Assembly (NCBI RefSeq): GCF_004564235.1
Contig: NZ_SOMN01000003.1
Coordinates: 124,001-188,000, forward strand
Direction of reading: 5' to 3'
Length of the DNA: 64,000 nt
DNA from: Cohnella luojiensis
Lineage (GTDB): Bacteria > Bacillota > Bacilli > Paenibacillales > Paenibacillaceae
The notes below the pieces were generated by a model, which did not search any database, was not told where the DNA came from, and worked only from the letters and a program-made list of their open reading frames with translations. Positions 34,281 through 42,766 of this stretch are shown one piece after another. The position numbers and the translations under genes are program-made. Every line of letters begins with the position of its first letter. The first letter of the stretch is position 1.

Positions 34281-34328
34281 CCCCTTCCTCTTTAGGGAGG
34301 GGATGAATATCGGCCAGGCGAAGCCTGG
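34281..34328 (+). other. Left-end hairpins of the insertion sequence
   Basis: CCCCTTCCT (34281-34289) with AGGGAGGGG (34294-34302), then CCAGGC (34314-34319), GAA, GCCTGG (34323-34328). The first resembles the CCCC...GGGG terminal hairpin found at right ends of this family, so it might be the trace of an older copy. Between 34329 and 34399 I see no other structure except the tnpA leader. Confidence 0.55.
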
Positions 34329-34399
34329 AAGTTATTGTTGCTCTTAGTTGTGTTCGTTTGATATAGTCAGTCTTAGTTAGATAAAAGGCTGGTGTATCT

Positions 34400-34810
34400 G
34401 TGAAATTAGATTCAAATAATCACTCAGTATTCTCTCTTCATTACCACCTCATTCTTTGTATCAAATACCGGAGAAGAGTAATGACAGACGATATCTCCGA
34501 ATATGCGAAAGGCGTTTTTGTACGCATAGGAGAAAACTATCATGTTGCATTGATCGAGTGGAATCACGATGGTGATCATGTTCATGTTCAATTCAAAGCT
34601 CATCCGAACACCGAGTTATCCAAATTTATCAATGCGTACAAGAGCGCCAGTTCTCGCCTCATCAAAAAAGATTTCCCCGCAGTTACAAAGAATCTGTGGA
34701 AGGAATATTTTTGGACGCAGAGCTACTGTATGATTACAGCAGGGGGCGCGCCTTTGGAGGTGTTGAAGGCATACATTGAAAACCAAGGAAAGGAGGCGAA
34801 AACAAGATGA
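34400..34810 (+). CDS. tnpA: IS200/IS605 family transposase TnpA (Y1 HUH)
   Basis: Single-strand DNA transposase that cuts and rejoins the element ends through a phosphotyrosine. The 136-residue protein has the HUH motif (His60-Val-His62 in DGDHVHVQF) and the catalytic Tyr125 in KAYIENQG, plus the family stretch [21 protein letters not shown]. All key residues are present, so it should be active. GTG start at 34400 with AAGG 11-12 bases upstream. Overlaps tnpB as ATGA. Confidence 0.93.
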   Translation: MKLDSNNHSVFSLHYHLILCIKYRRRVMTDDISEYAKGVFVRIGENYHVALIEWNHDGDHVHVQFKAHPNTELSKFINAYKSASSRLIKKDFPAVTKNLWKEYFWTQSYCMITAGGAPLEVLKAYIENQGKEAKTR

Positions 34811-35976
34811 TCCGTTGTATCAAAACAGCATTTCAAACAACTAAATTCGATCTTGAACGGCTGTTTGCGTGCAACCGGTTATCGGCACAAATTTGGAATA
34901 AGTGTCTTGTCATCGCCAAGAACTATTCCTTGGCGCATGAAGGGAAATGGATTGGCCAAACGGAACTTCAAGCAGCATTGAAAAATCAGTTCCCCCTTCA
35001 CTCGCAGTCCGTTCAGGCTGTAAGCCACAAATATCTTTTTGCCAGAGAAAGCGCCAAACAAGCAAAGAAACAAGGCCTGAATTCCAAATACCCTTACAAA
35101 AACAAGAGGCATTACAATACGAAATGGGTTGACAAATCGTTCAAAATTGAAGGTAATACAATTCTTCTTAGTTTGGGGATCCAAGACGGTAAGCGCCAGC
35201 AACCGATCAAGATCATCGTTCCTGACATGCCTGATGCGGAAATTAAAGAAATTGAGCTTGTATTCGATCGAAGATTGATGGTTTCCATGAGCTACGATGA
35301 TGGGAAAGCTGCCGCAGTAAACCATGGAAACGAGGTTGCAGCCGTTGACTTGGGTGAAATTCACTCCATCGCGGCAACGACAACGGAAAACAAAGCGATC
35401 ATCATAACGGGGAGAAAAGCAAGAAGTATTCACCGGCTCCGAAATAAAAAGCTGGCCGAGCTTCAGAAGCTGATGAGCAAGTGCAAAAAAGGGAGCCGGC
35501 AATGGAAAAAGTACAATCAAGCCAAACGCTTCATTTTGAGCAAAAGCGAGCGGCAATTAAATGATGTCATCCACAAATCAACAAAACATTTCGTAAAGTG
35601 GTGTAAGGAACATGAAGTCAAGGAAGTTGTAATCGGAGAAGTGGAGGGTGTACAGCGAAATACAAAAAAGAAAAAAAGAAAGCTGCTGAATCAAAAGCTG
35701 TCCAATTGGAGTTTTGGCAAGATGAAAAAGCAGCTCAAATATAAACTTGAAGCACATGGAACGAACTTGACAAGCATAGATGAAAGCTACTCTAGTCAAC
35801 AATGCCCTTGTTGCGGTAGAAGAAATAAGACTTCTACAAGAAACTACAAATGTTCCTGCGGCTATAAAGAACATCGGGATGTTCACGGCAGCAAAGGAAT
35901 ATTGTCCAAGTATCTACATGGGGATATTCGATATTTGGGCGAAACAGAGTCATTCAAGTATCTACGGATCGCTTAG
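34807..35976 (+). CDS. tnpB: TnpB RNA-guided nuclease of the IS605 family
   Basis: RuvC-type nuclease, the ancestor of Cas12, that uses an RNA from the element's right end to cut DNA next to a target motif. The 389-residue protein has the N-terminal wedge/REC region and a RuvC domain with the three catalytic acids kept: Asp181 ([11 protein letters not shown]), Glu278 (VVIGEVEG) and Asp358 ([10 protein letters not shown]). A zinc ribbon has Cys333, Cys336, Cys349 and Cys351. A lysine-rich helix is at 286-292. Length is in the normal range (350-450). Nothing suggests decay. Confidence 0.94.
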   Translation: MIRCIKTAFQTTKFDLERLFACNRLSAQIWNKCLVIAKNYSLAHEGKWIGQTELQAALKNQFPLHSQSVQAVSHKYLFARESAKQAKKQGLNSKYPYKNKRHYNTKWVDKSFKIEGNTILLSLGIQDGKRQQPIKIIVPDMPDAEIKEIELVFDRRLMVSMSYDDGKAAAVNHGNEVAAVDLGEIHSIAATTTENKAIIITGRKARSIHRLRNKKLAELQKLMSKCKKGSRQWKKYNQAKRFILSKSERQLNDVIHKSTKHFVKWCKEHEVKEVVIGEVEGVQRNTKKKKRKLLNQKLSNWSFGKMKKQLKYKLEAHGTNLTSIDESYSSQQCPCCGRRNKTSTRNYKCSCGYKEHRDVHGSKGILSKYLHGDIRYLGETESFKYLRIA

Positions 35977-36153
35977 CGAGAAGTAGTAGATGGTGAGTTC
36001 CCACCCACTTGAAAAAGTGTTGCTTACTGAACCTCGTCGTTACGTTTCCGCATTCAGCGAAAGCAAATGGGCAACCCATTTGCTTATAGAAAGTAACGAC
36101 TGTGGCTGGTAAGAAACCCCTGCTTCTTAGCGAAGCGTACGCAGGGGAGGTTC
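35977..36153 (+). ncRNA. Candidate omega RNA (reRNA) scaffold at the right end
   Basis: Non-coding and rich in nested stems. CACTT-GAAA-AAGTG (36006-36019); GTCGTTAC at 36036-36043 with GTAACGAC at 36093-36100, enclosing a perfect 9-base stem GCAAATGGG/CCCATTTGC (36063-36083); and the terminal hairpin CCCCTGC/GCAGGGG (36117-36147) with an inner GCTTC/GAAGC. The scaffold would start inside the 3' end of tnpB and end at AGGTTCA; the bases after about 36154 would be the guide. By family precedent, not proven here. Confidence 0.7.
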
Positions 36154-36216
36154 ATTTGTTCTTTCTTTTGGAGTACGATTATAGTGAGTATGGAGATTGG
36201 GGAGTGGATCCTTCAG

Positions 36217-36639
36217 ATGAAATTCAGCGAGATCGATCCGGATAGCTGGCCGGAGCTGCAGCCTTACCTGGATACTTGTTTGCTTCCCTTATCGGGATTA
36301 ACGGGCGATGAGTCGCCTTGGGAGGCAACGGACAAAGTCGCGCGTACCGGGGAATGGCTAGCCCCCGTAGAGCAAGCCTTTCGCGGGAGAACGGTTACGA
36401 TGCCCGCATTCCATTATGATTTCGGGGGTCGGGAACAACTAGATCGCCTTAACCGGTTAATCGGGTCTTGGAAATCTGTCGGCTTTCGTTATGTCATTGT
36501 GATTAGCGGACAAGCCGTACATCAGGAAGAACGACTAAACGCGGATTTGATTATCCGGCCTGACTCGGACGAAGGGGAACCGGACACGCAGAGGATAAGC
36601 AAATTAGTTGCAGAACTGTGGCGGAAGCCGGTCGGATAA
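36217..36639 (+). CDS. ypiF: YpiF-like protein (DUF2487)
   Basis: A 140-residue soluble protein of unknown function. The conserved start MKFSEIDPDSWPELQPYLDTCLLP and then ATDKVARTGEWLAPVEQAFRGRTVTMPAFHY fit the DUF2487/YpiF family, whose gene precedes qcrA in Bacillus. ATG 36217 is chosen because it gives the family N-terminus and has GGGGAGTGG upstream; a GTG at 36184 and ATG at 36190 would add 9-11 residues and lie near the transposon end. Its own promoter may have been displaced by the insertion sequence. Confidence 0.8.
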   Translation: MKFSEIDPDSWPELQPYLDTCLLPLSGLTGDESPWEATDKVARTGEWLAPVEQAFRGRTVTMPAFHYDFGGREQLDRLNRLIGSWKSVGFRYVIVISGQAVHQEERLNADLIIRPDSDEGEPDTQRISKLVAELWRKPVG

Positions 36640-36794
36640 AACATTCCCATCGGACTATTCATCAAGCAAAGGACGCATAAGGTGGGCTGCATGGGGTAAA
36701 CAATAGGCAGACACAACCCAAGGGGAAATGTGACAATTTGAGAACATTTTAGTTTCGCGAATCCCGCGGAATAAGGAAAGTCCCGACCCTATTC

Positions 36795-36823
36795 TTGACG
36801 CTCCATAGCGCGTGGGCTATTAT
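36795..36823 (+). promoter_or_regulatory. Sigma-A promoter of the qcr operon
   Basis: TTGACG at 36795-36800 and TATTAT at 36818-36823 with a 17-base spacer, giving a leader of about 170 bases before qcrA. The 36640-36998 gap also has TTGTTgAACAA at about 36935-36945, a short palindrome; no clear Rex or Fnr site is seen. Confidence 0.65.
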
Positions 36824-36998
36824 AGTTATGTCCTTGTCAAGTAAAACGACTGCAGGCGTTCTTTGAACGGCGTTGAACGTTTGTATCGTGCAATCGGATG
36901 CGTCGCAAACCAAAGTTTAGTTAAGCGATCCGATTGTTGAACAAAATGTTAAAGTCCGTACCGGACGCGAGATTGGTGTGGCAAAGGGGGTAGAATGA

Positions 36999-37532
36999 AT
37001 GGACCACAATGAGCAGCAAGAAACCACGCATAAACCGGTCAAGCGCAAAGAAATGACAAGACGTCAGTTTCTGTCCTATACGCTTGGCGGAGCAGGAGCC
37101 TTCATGGCGGGCGGGGCCATTTTACCGATGATCCGCTTTGCCGTAGATCCTATATTGCAAAAGAAAGAACAAGGCGGATTCGTTAAAGTCATCGAGGAAA
37201 GCAAGGTGACGAAGGAGCCGACCGAGGTGAAATTCAAGATTCATCAGGTAGACGGCTGGTTTGAAAGCGATCCTAAGCTTGCGGCATGGATCACGAAGGG
37301 CGACGACGGCAAGGTCTACGCTCTGTCCCCCGTATGTAAGCACTTGGGTTGCATGGTGAGCTGGGGCGGCGAAGAAGCGCCTAACGAGTACCATTGTCCT
37401 TGCCATGGAGCTCGTTACGCCAAAGACGGCAAAAACCTAAAAGTTGCGCCAAAACCGCTAGACGAGTACGAAGTCAAAACGGAAAATGGTTGGGTTTACT
37501 TAGGCCCATTAGAACCGAATAGTCGCGTTTAG
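36999..37532 (+). CDS. qcrA: Menaquinol-cytochrome c reductase Rieske iron-sulfur subunit
   Basis: Takes electrons from menaquinol at the outer membrane face. The 177-residue protein has one N-terminal anchor (RRQFLSYTLGGAGAFMAGGAILPMI) preceded by KEMTRRQF, a twin-arginine-less Tat-like or Sec-type anchor start, and the [2Fe-2S] ligands in CKHLGCMVSWGGEEA and CPCHGARY (Cys-x-His and Cys-x2-His). RBS AAAGGGGG. First gene of the qcrABC operon. Confidence 0.95.
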   Translation: MDHNEQQETTHKPVKRKEMTRRQFLSYTLGGAGAFMAGGAILPMIRFAVDPILQKKEQGGFVKVIEESKVTKEPTEVKFKIHQVDGWFESDPKLAAWITKGDDGKVYALSPVCKHLGCMVSWGGEEAPNEYHCPCHGARYAKDGKNLKVAPKPLDEYEVKTENGWVYLGPLEPNSRV

Positions 37533-37551
37533 AAGGAGGGCGTCTCGTCCC

Positions 37552-38223
37552 ATGTTCAAAAACATGTACAATTGGATCGACGAACGTCTAGATATTACGC
37601 CGATGTGGAGAGATATCGCCGATCACGAGGTTCCTGAGCACGTTAACCCGGCGCACCACTTTTCCGCTTTCGTTTATTGCTTCGGCGGGCTGACGTTCTT
37701 TATTACCGTCATACAGATCCTTTCGGGGATGTTCCTGACGATGTATTACGTCCCGGATATCATTAACGCTTATTACAGCGTTGATTACCTGCAGCATCAA
37801 GTCGCTTTCGGAGCGATCGTGCGCGGTATGCATCACTGGGGAGCAAGTCTTGTTATCGTCATGATGTTCCTACATACTCTTCGCGTATTCTTCACGGGTT
37901 CTTACAAAGCGCCCCGCGAGATGAACTGGGTAGTCGGAATGTTGATTTTCTTCGTCATGTTAGGCCTAGGGTTTACGGGTTATCTGCTCCCTTGGGATAA
38001 CAAAGCGTATTACGCGACGAAGGTTGGTCTGGAAATCGCCGGCGCCGTGCCTATCTTGGGCGAGTACATCAAGGAGTTATTGAACGGCGGAACGATCGTC
38101 GGCGCGCAAACGCTGACCAGATTCTTCGCTTTCCATGTGTTCTTCTTGCCTGGTGCGCTGCTAGCATTGCTTGCCGGACACTTCTTTATGATTCGAAAAC
38201 AGGGCATTTCCGGGCCACTGTAA
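37552..38223 (+). CDS. qcrB: Menaquinol-cytochrome c reductase cytochrome b subunit
   Basis: Cytochrome b6-type, 223 residues, four membrane helices. The heme-binding histidines are in VRGMHHWGASLVIVMMFLHTLRVF and FFAFHVFFLPGALLALLAGHFFMI. The short (b6-like) form lacks subunit IV, which is fused into QcrC as in B. subtilis. 19-base gaps on either side. Confidence 0.95.
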   Translation: MFKNMYNWIDERLDITPMWRDIADHEVPEHVNPAHHFSAFVYCFGGLTFFITVIQILSGMFLTMYYVPDIINAYYSVDYLQHQVAFGAIVRGMHHWGASLVIVMMFLHTLRVFFTGSYKAPREMNWVVGMLIFFVMLGLGFTGYLLPWDNKAYYATKVGLEIAGAVPILGEYIKELLNGGTIVGAQTLTRFFAFHVFFLPGALLALLAGHFFMIRKQGISGPL

Positions 38224-38242
38224 GAGAGGGGAGTGACAAGCG

Positions 38243-39118
38243 ATGGCGCATAAACATGATCCAAACGAAAAAGTCGTCTTCATTGGCGATTCTCGCATAC
38301 GCAAACGTGATTACTCGAACGTGACTCCTCCGGATTATTCCGCGTATCCAGGCAAGTCGGAAGCTTTCATTCCGAACTTCCTGCTTAAAGAATGGATGGT
38401 CGGGGTTGTCGTACTGGTAGGTTTCTTGGTATTGGTCGTTGCCGAACCTGCACCGCTTGGCTATCCTGCGGATCCGCTAAATGGGTCCTTCATTCCGATG
38501 CCGGACTGGTATTTCCTTTTCTTGTACCAATTGTTGAAATACCCTTACGCGTCGGAAGATTATCTTGTATTGGGCGTACTCGGATTGTCGGGGTTGCCTT
38601 TCATCGCGCTTCTGCTCGCTCCATTCTTGGATACGGGCAAGGAACGCCGGTTCTATCGTCGTCCGATCGCTTCCTCCCTCATGATGGTTTCCTTGGTGGC
38701 TGTAGCGTACCTCACATGGGTATCATGGGATCATTACACTCACGAGTTGGAGAAGAACGGAGTAGTTCCCGAGCATATCGAACGCGAGATCAAGGCGGAA
38801 GAAGCCGTCGAGAAAGGATTGCCGCGTCCGGTTCCGGGCAAGGAGAAAATACCCGCGATGGTTGCCGCGGACGATCCGGCTTTCACCGATACGATGACGC
38901 AAGCGGCTTGTATTGCTTGCCACGGAGCAGAGCTCGAAGGCGGCAGCGGTCCTGCGCTGCGAGGAATCGGCGATGTAATGAGCAAGGAAGAATTAGTCGC
39001 TACGATTACTAACGGTAAAGGCGAAGGAATGCCTGCCTTTAAGGATACGCTTACTGCCGAGCAAATCGATCAAATCGCGACATGGCTTTCCAAACAAAAA
39101 GCGGAAGCGGCGGAATAA
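38243..39118 (+). CDS. qcrC: Menaquinol-cytochrome c reductase subunit IV/cytochrome c fusion
   Basis: A 291-residue fusion: membrane part like subunit IV of b6f complexes (three helices, with PMPDWYFLFLYQLLKYP) and a C-terminal cytochrome c domain from about residue 205. The single heme site is AACIACHGAEL, with the distal Met likely in KGEGMPAFKDT. This fusion is a hallmark of Bacillus-type bc complexes. Terminator follows. Confidence 0.95.
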   Translation: MAHKHDPNEKVVFIGDSRIRKRDYSNVTPPDYSAYPGKSEAFIPNFLLKEWMVGVVVLVGFLVLVVAEPAPLGYPADPLNGSFIPMPDWYFLFLYQLLKYPYASEDYLVLGVLGLSGLPFIALLLAPFLDTGKERRFYRRPIASSLMMVSLVAVAYLTWVSWDHYTHELEKNGVVPEHIEREIKAEEAVEKGLPRPVPGKEKIPAMVAADDPAFTDTMTQAACIACHGAELEGGSGPALRGIGDVMSKEELVATITNGKGEGMPAFKDTLTAEQIDQIATWLSKQKAEAAE

Positions 39119-39136
39119 CGCTCTTTTTCGCTCTAA

Positions 39137-39165
39137 AACCTGACCTTAATCGGTCAGGTTTTTTT
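39137..39165 (+). terminator. Terminator of the qcr operon
   Basis: AACCTGACC at 39137-39145 pairs with GGTCAGGTT at 39152-39160 around TTAATC, then a 7-base T-run. Confidence 0.9.
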
Positions 39166-39196
39166 ATAACGGATAGGCGAGGAAGGGACGGATAGG

Positions 39197-39856
39197 ATGA
39201 GTTGGTTAAAATGGCTCGTTTCACGGAGTATATTGCTTCACCCCGCGACCTTGCGGCTGTTGATGCTTATTTACGTTCCGGGAACCGTCTATGGTTATTA
39301 TTGGTACAAGGATCAGCTGCAGAGGACATGGAATGACAATCCGCATTGGCAAATTCCTTTCGTGCCGGACAGCCCTACGGCATCTCTGTTCTTTGCTATT
39401 GCGGTTCTATGGTTATGGATATCTCCTAAGCCTTCGAGACGAGGGTGGGTGAATGGGGTACGCGGAATCGTGGAGGCGCTTGGCGTCGTCACCTCCGTGA
39501 AATACGGGGTATGGGCTACGGCGATCATCTTTGCGGGACAAGCCCAAGGAGATACGCTGCAGTGGGAACATTGGATGCTGATCGTAGGGCACTCCGCGAT
39601 GGCGTTAACGGCGCTTTTCTATGCCAGATTCTTTACGTTCGGCGGATTAGCGTTGCTAGCCGCCGCTGCATGGACATTCCTTAACGATACGATCGATTAT
39701 CGATTCGATGTATTCCCTTCTTTGCCTTGGCAGCTTGACGATGATCTCTTTTACGTCGGACTTTTTACATTCGTTCTGACTGCCGTCAGCGTACTGGCAG
39801 CCGCGATCGCCAAGTTCGCTTTCCCGGTAAGAGGCGGCAAGGACAAGTCGTTCTAA
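39197..39856 (+). CDS. ypjA: YpjA-like membrane protein (DUF1405)
   Basis: Membrane protein of 219 residues with about six helices. The DUF1405 pattern is seen in LMLIYVPGTVYGYYWYKDQL and VEALGVVTSVKYGVWATAII, then FLNDTIDYRFDVFPSLP. Function unknown. It follows the qcr terminator by 31 bases, as in B. subtilis. RBS GAGGAAGGGACGG. Confidence 0.85.
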   Translation: MSWLKWLVSRSILLHPATLRLLMLIYVPGTVYGYYWYKDQLQRTWNDNPHWQIPFVPDSPTASLFFAIAVLWLWISPKPSRRGWVNGVRGIVEALGVVTSVKYGVWATAIIFAGQAQGDTLQWEHWMLIVGHSAMALTALFYARFFTFGGLALLAAAAWTFLNDTIDYRFDVFPSLPWQLDDDLFYVGLFTFVLTAVSVLAAAIAKFAFPVRGGKDKSF

Positions 39857-39859
39857 ATG

Positions 39860-39900
39860 CGGACATCCCCTCATATCTATGGGGTAGGAGGGGATGTCCG
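39860..39900 (+). promoter_or_regulatory. Perfect 13-bp hairpin covering the ypjB ribosome binding site and start codon
   Basis: CGGACATCCCCTC at 39860-39872 is the exact reverse complement of GAGGGGATGTCCG at 39888-39900. The second arm includes the Shine-Dalgarno GAGGGG and the ATG at 39894. In the mRNA this would mask translation of ypjB unless ribosomes or a factor open it. Confidence 0.75.
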
Positions 39901-40838
39901 TGTTTTCGTTTCATATTCGGGGTGAGCGGCGTTTCTGGATTAGAATGACGATCGGCAGCCTTTTATTTACGCTAGGATTGCTGATTGTCGTACCCTCGAT
40001 GAACGCATCAACTTCTAGTAACGCTTTCAAACGGTTCTTAACCGCGACTGAGAGCCTGTATGATGCCGTGAACAAGGGAGAGCTTTCAAAAGCGATTAAC
40101 GATTTGAAGGAAATCGAGGTGCAATTTCGCAACCTGCCTATGAAGGAAATTGCTACCGTTGATGGGATACATGCTCTCGCACAGAGTATCACGGACATGA
40201 AACGAGCGATTGCAGCGGTAAAACCTAACGAGGAGAAGTGGAAATCCGGTTCTGCGACTCTGAGGTTGGCCGCTGATGCGCTGGTTCATCCGGACAAGCC
40301 GATTTGGCATCAATACCGAAGCGTCCTGCAGGAGGATCTAGCGAAAATGCGCAAAGCCATACCGCAGAGCGGGACGATATCCGGTCCTGCTCCTGAATCG
40401 GCCTTGCTTGCTTTTCATCAATTATCCGAACATTATCGCGTTATTCGTACCGCGGCGATCCTTCAAACGGAACCATGGAAGGTAGAACGAAGCGATTCGG
40501 TCATCCGGTATGCGAGACGGATCTTGCACGCGGATTCTCCAACGAACCAACTATTGCAGGGAACGATTCAGCCGCTGCAAGAGGCGATGGACGATTTGTT
40601 TCCCGGCAACAAGGAAACCTCCGCCGCTTTCGTGCCTCCGTTACCCGTTGCTCCGCCATCCTGGGGTTGGTCGGCCATGATGGGCTCGTTTATCGTTACG
40701 ATTCTGACCTGGGTCGGATGGAGGCGGTATAAAGTCGATGAGTACTCAAGAATTGTTAAGAGCCCGCCTAAGCGGGACGAGCAGGAGGATGCCGCGCAAA
40801 GGCTGATGAAAAGATGGAATAGCAAAGATAAACGATGA
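39894..40838 (+). CDS. ypjB: Sporulation protein YpjB
   Basis: A 314-residue membrane-linked protein with an N-terminal hydrophobic segment (MTIGSLLFTLGLLIVVPSMNA, about residues 18-38), a long helical outer domain and a second membrane segment near the C-terminus (WSAMMGSFIVTILTWVGW) followed by a basic tail. This layout and position fit SpoYpjB, a sporulation-associated family. Start ATG 39894 lies within the hairpin described above. The end lies 5 bases from the convergent YitT gene. Confidence 0.8.
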   Translation: MSVFSFHIRGERRFWIRMTIGSLLFTLGLLIVVPSMNASTSSNAFKRFLTATESLYDAVNKGELSKAINDLKEIEVQFRNLPMKEIATVDGIHALAQSITDMKRAIAAVKPNEEKWKSGSATLRLAADALVHPDKPIWHQYRSVLQEDLAKMRKAIPQSGTISGPAPESALLAFHQLSEHYRVIRTAAILQTEPWKVERSDSVIRYARRILHADSPTNQLLQGTIQPLQEAMDDLFPGNKETSAAFVPPLPVAPPSWGWSAMMGSFIVTILTWVGWRRYKVDEYSRIVKSPPKRDEQEDAAQRLMKRWNSKDKR

Positions 40839-40843
40839 GTGCG

Positions 40844-41713
40844 TTATTCGTCTCTAAAGCCTTCGCCGAGCACGTCATGCACATCGCTAATCACGATAAA
40901 GGCCCTCCGGTCATGCTGACGGACGAGGCTTTTTAATTTGCGAATTTCAAACCGGCTGACAACGCAATAGATAACGGTTTTATTTTCCCCGGAATAAGCT
41001 CCGATCGACGGCATGAGCGTAACTCCGCGGTCAAGCTCTATGGTAATGTCCTTTGCAAGCTTCTCGGGATTATGGCAGATCACGGTGAATGCTTTAGCCG
41101 CGTATGCGCCCTCTTGAATGAAGTCGATAATCTTCGCGGCGATGAATACGCTCACTAGTGTGTAAAGCACTTTTTCCTTCGGAATAAAGAAGAGGGAGAT
41201 GCCAAGGATGAGCACGTCCAAGGTTAAGATGATTTGCCCCATGCTCCAGCCGCGTAGGCGGTGCAGGATCCGCGCAACGATATCGACCCCTCCCGTAGTA
41301 CCTCCGGCTCGAAAAACGAGACCCAGCCCGATTCCAAGAGTAACGCCCGCGTACAGAACCACGAGGATGAAGTCATTCTCCGAAGTAAACGGGACTAGCC
41401 AGCCCTCGTCCACGAGCACTTCGGCGATCCATAAGAACAGCGAGAGCAGAATCGTGCCCGCCAACGTGAAGATCATCGCGCTTTTTCCGAGCTGCTTCCA
41501 TCCTAAAATAAACAAGGGAAGATTGATGAGCAAAGACGTCAACCAAACGGGTAGATCGAGCGCATAGTTCAAGAGTACGGCAACGCCCGTCACTCCGCCT
41601 TCCATGAGCAGATTGGGAATAATGAAAAACTGCAATCCGAACGCATAGAGTGCCGTTCCCAAGACGACCAAGCCCCAGGATCTGACATTGCTCCAAACCA
41701 ATGATTGATTCAT
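40844..41713 (-). CDS. ypjC: YitT-family membrane protein (YpjC)
   Basis: The only clear minus-strand gene in the window; 289 residues. Five or six N-terminal membrane helices (FGLQFFIIPNLLMEGGVTGVAVLLNY; FRAGGTTGGVDIVARIL) and a C-terminal DUF2179 domain (VICHNPEKLAKDITIELDRGVTLM and YCVVSRFEIRKLKSLVRQHD). Function unknown. Start at 41713 is chosen for GGAGGA 8 bases upstream on the minus strand; a start at 41749 would be 12 residues longer but lacks it. Convergent with ypjB without a clear terminator. Confidence 0.9.
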   Translation of the reverse strand: MNQSLVWSNVRSWGLVVLGTALYAFGLQFFIIPNLLMEGGVTGVAVLLNYALDLPVWLTSLLINLPLFILGWKQLGKSAMIFTLAGTILLSLFLWIAEVLVDEGWLVPFTSENDFILVVLYAGVTLGIGLGLVFRAGGTTGGVDIVARILHRLRGWSMGQIILTLDVLILGISLFFIPKEKVLYTLVSVFIAAKIIDFIQEGAYAAKAFTVICHNPEKLAKDITIELDRGVTLMPSIGAYSGENKTVIYCVVSRFEIRKLKSLVRQHDRRAFIVISDVHDVLGEGFRDE

Positions 41714-41798
41714 AGTACGATTCCTCCAAAAATGCATTTGTTTTCGCATACGTCTTACGCTAACATAGGATAGACACCTTCATGAAAGGAAGCGTACG

Positions 41799-42167
41799 AT
41801 GGGAGAGTCTCGCATAACCGAACTAACGCTAGCCGAGCGTACGCTAGCAGACATTCAACGTGACGTGGATGCTTACATATCGCAATTCAAAGAAGGGTAC
41901 TTCTCCCCGTTGTCCATGCTTGCGCGGATGTCGGAAGAGGTCGGTGAACTGGCAAGGGAAGTCAATCACCAATTCGGCGAGAAGCCCAAAAAAAGAGACG
42001 AAGCGGATAATTCCATCGAAATGGAGCTCGGCGATATTTTATTCATCGTCACTTGCTTTGCCAACTCTCTCGGCATCGACTTGACGGAAGCCCATCGGAA
42101 GGTCATGCACAAATTCAATACCCGAGATGCGGACCGTTGGACGAAGATGGACACCGATAACGGCTAA
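41799..42167 (+). CDS. MazG-type nucleotide pyrophosphohydrolase (YpjD)
   Basis: Hydrolyses a noncanonical or damaged NTP to NMP. The 122-residue all-helical protein shows EEVGELAREVNHQF (ExxE metal site) and MELGDILFIVTCFANSLGIDL (ExxD site), with KKRDEADN between. GAAAGGAAG before ATG 41799. Precedes dapB with one gene between. Confidence 0.9.
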   Translation: MGESRITELTLAERTLADIQRDVDAYISQFKEGYFSPLSMLARMSEEVGELAREVNHQFGEKPKKRDEADNSIEMELGDILFIVTCFANSLGIDLTEAHRKVMHKFNTRDADRWTKMDTDNG

Positions 42168-42213
42168 TAATCATATGCTGTACTATCCCCGAAGTGAAGG
42201 GAGGATGGTCGGC

Positions 42214-42762
42214 ATGGACGGGGAAACGTGCCTCCGGCAAGCATATGAAGCCATCTTTCATGGGGATTTTGAATCAGCCGTGTTCTGGTTCGGGCAAGCG
42301 ATCGAGATGGAACCAACCAATGCGGAGTACCACTATAGAGGCTCGATTACTTGCGCTAGAAGCGGAAAGCTCTCTCTTGCGATGACTTATGCCCATAGAG
42401 CGGTTGAGCTGAATCCTAATGAAAAGACCTATCAGTTGAATCTTCGGACGATGATGGCTAGGCAAAAGATTACGGTGGCTAGGCAATTGCTCGAGATGCC
42501 TATTCCGGATTTAGAGCAAAGCGTTGCGTATCTTAAGGAAGCCGCTTATCTCGATCCGCTCTCTGCCGAAGCTAGGCTACTGCTCGGTATTTTATACCGG
42601 ATGCAGAGGAAATACAAGCTTGCGCTTGATTCTCTGCAAGATGCTCTGCAGCTTGAACCTCAGCTCGAGGAAGCCAAACGACTGCTGCACGAAGTGCGAG
42701 CCGAAAGGCGTCGTCTTCTTAAACAACAATACTCCCACTACAATTCGAGAAGGAACAGGTGA
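42214..42762 (+). CDS. Tetratricopeptide-repeat protein
   Basis: A 182-residue helical protein with about four TPR units: AIFHGDFESAVFWFGQAIEMEPTNAEYHYRG, then ARSGKLSLAMTYAHRAVELNPNEKTY and LLLGILYRMQRKYKLALDSLQDALQLEPQLEEA. Likely a protein-protein adaptor. ATG 42214 is chosen because AAGGGAGG lies 9 bases before it; ATG 42205 abuts the SD. dapB starts 4 bases after the stop. Confidence 0.8.
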   Translation: MDGETCLRQAYEAIFHGDFESAVFWFGQAIEMEPTNAEYHYRGSITCARSGKLSLAMTYAHRAVELNPNEKTYQLNLRTMMARQKITVARQLLEMPIPDLEQSVAYLKEAAYLDPLSAEARLLLGILYRMQRKYKLALDSLQDALQLEPQLEEAKRLLHEVRAERRRLLKQQYSHYNSRRNR

Positions 42763-42766
42763 TAGC

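Larger units (their letters stand above)
34261..36154 (+). mobile_element. IS200/IS605-type insertion sequence with tnpA and tnpB
   Basis: About 1.9 kb. It contains an intact Y1 transposase gene and an intact tnpB gene, joined by a 4-base overlap. The left part holds two hairpins (34281-34302 and 34314-34328); the right part holds several, ending in a terminal one (36117-36147) followed by AGGTTCA. There are no inverted terminal repeats or target duplication, as expected for this family. The exact ends are not certain: the left end is placed after the chromosomal terminator and the right end just after the last hairpin. It separates the IDEAL gene from ypiF, which are neighbours in B. subtilis. 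Confidence 0.85.

Noticed and set aside
36926-36950. A Rex or Fnr binding site before qcrA
   Set aside because: Only TTGTTgAACAA is present; it does not match TTGTGAnnnnnnTCACAA, and no better site is in the gap.
40844-41749. A 12-residue longer start for the YitT gene
   Set aside because: The start at 41713 has GGAGGA at a proper distance; the longer start at 41749 has none.
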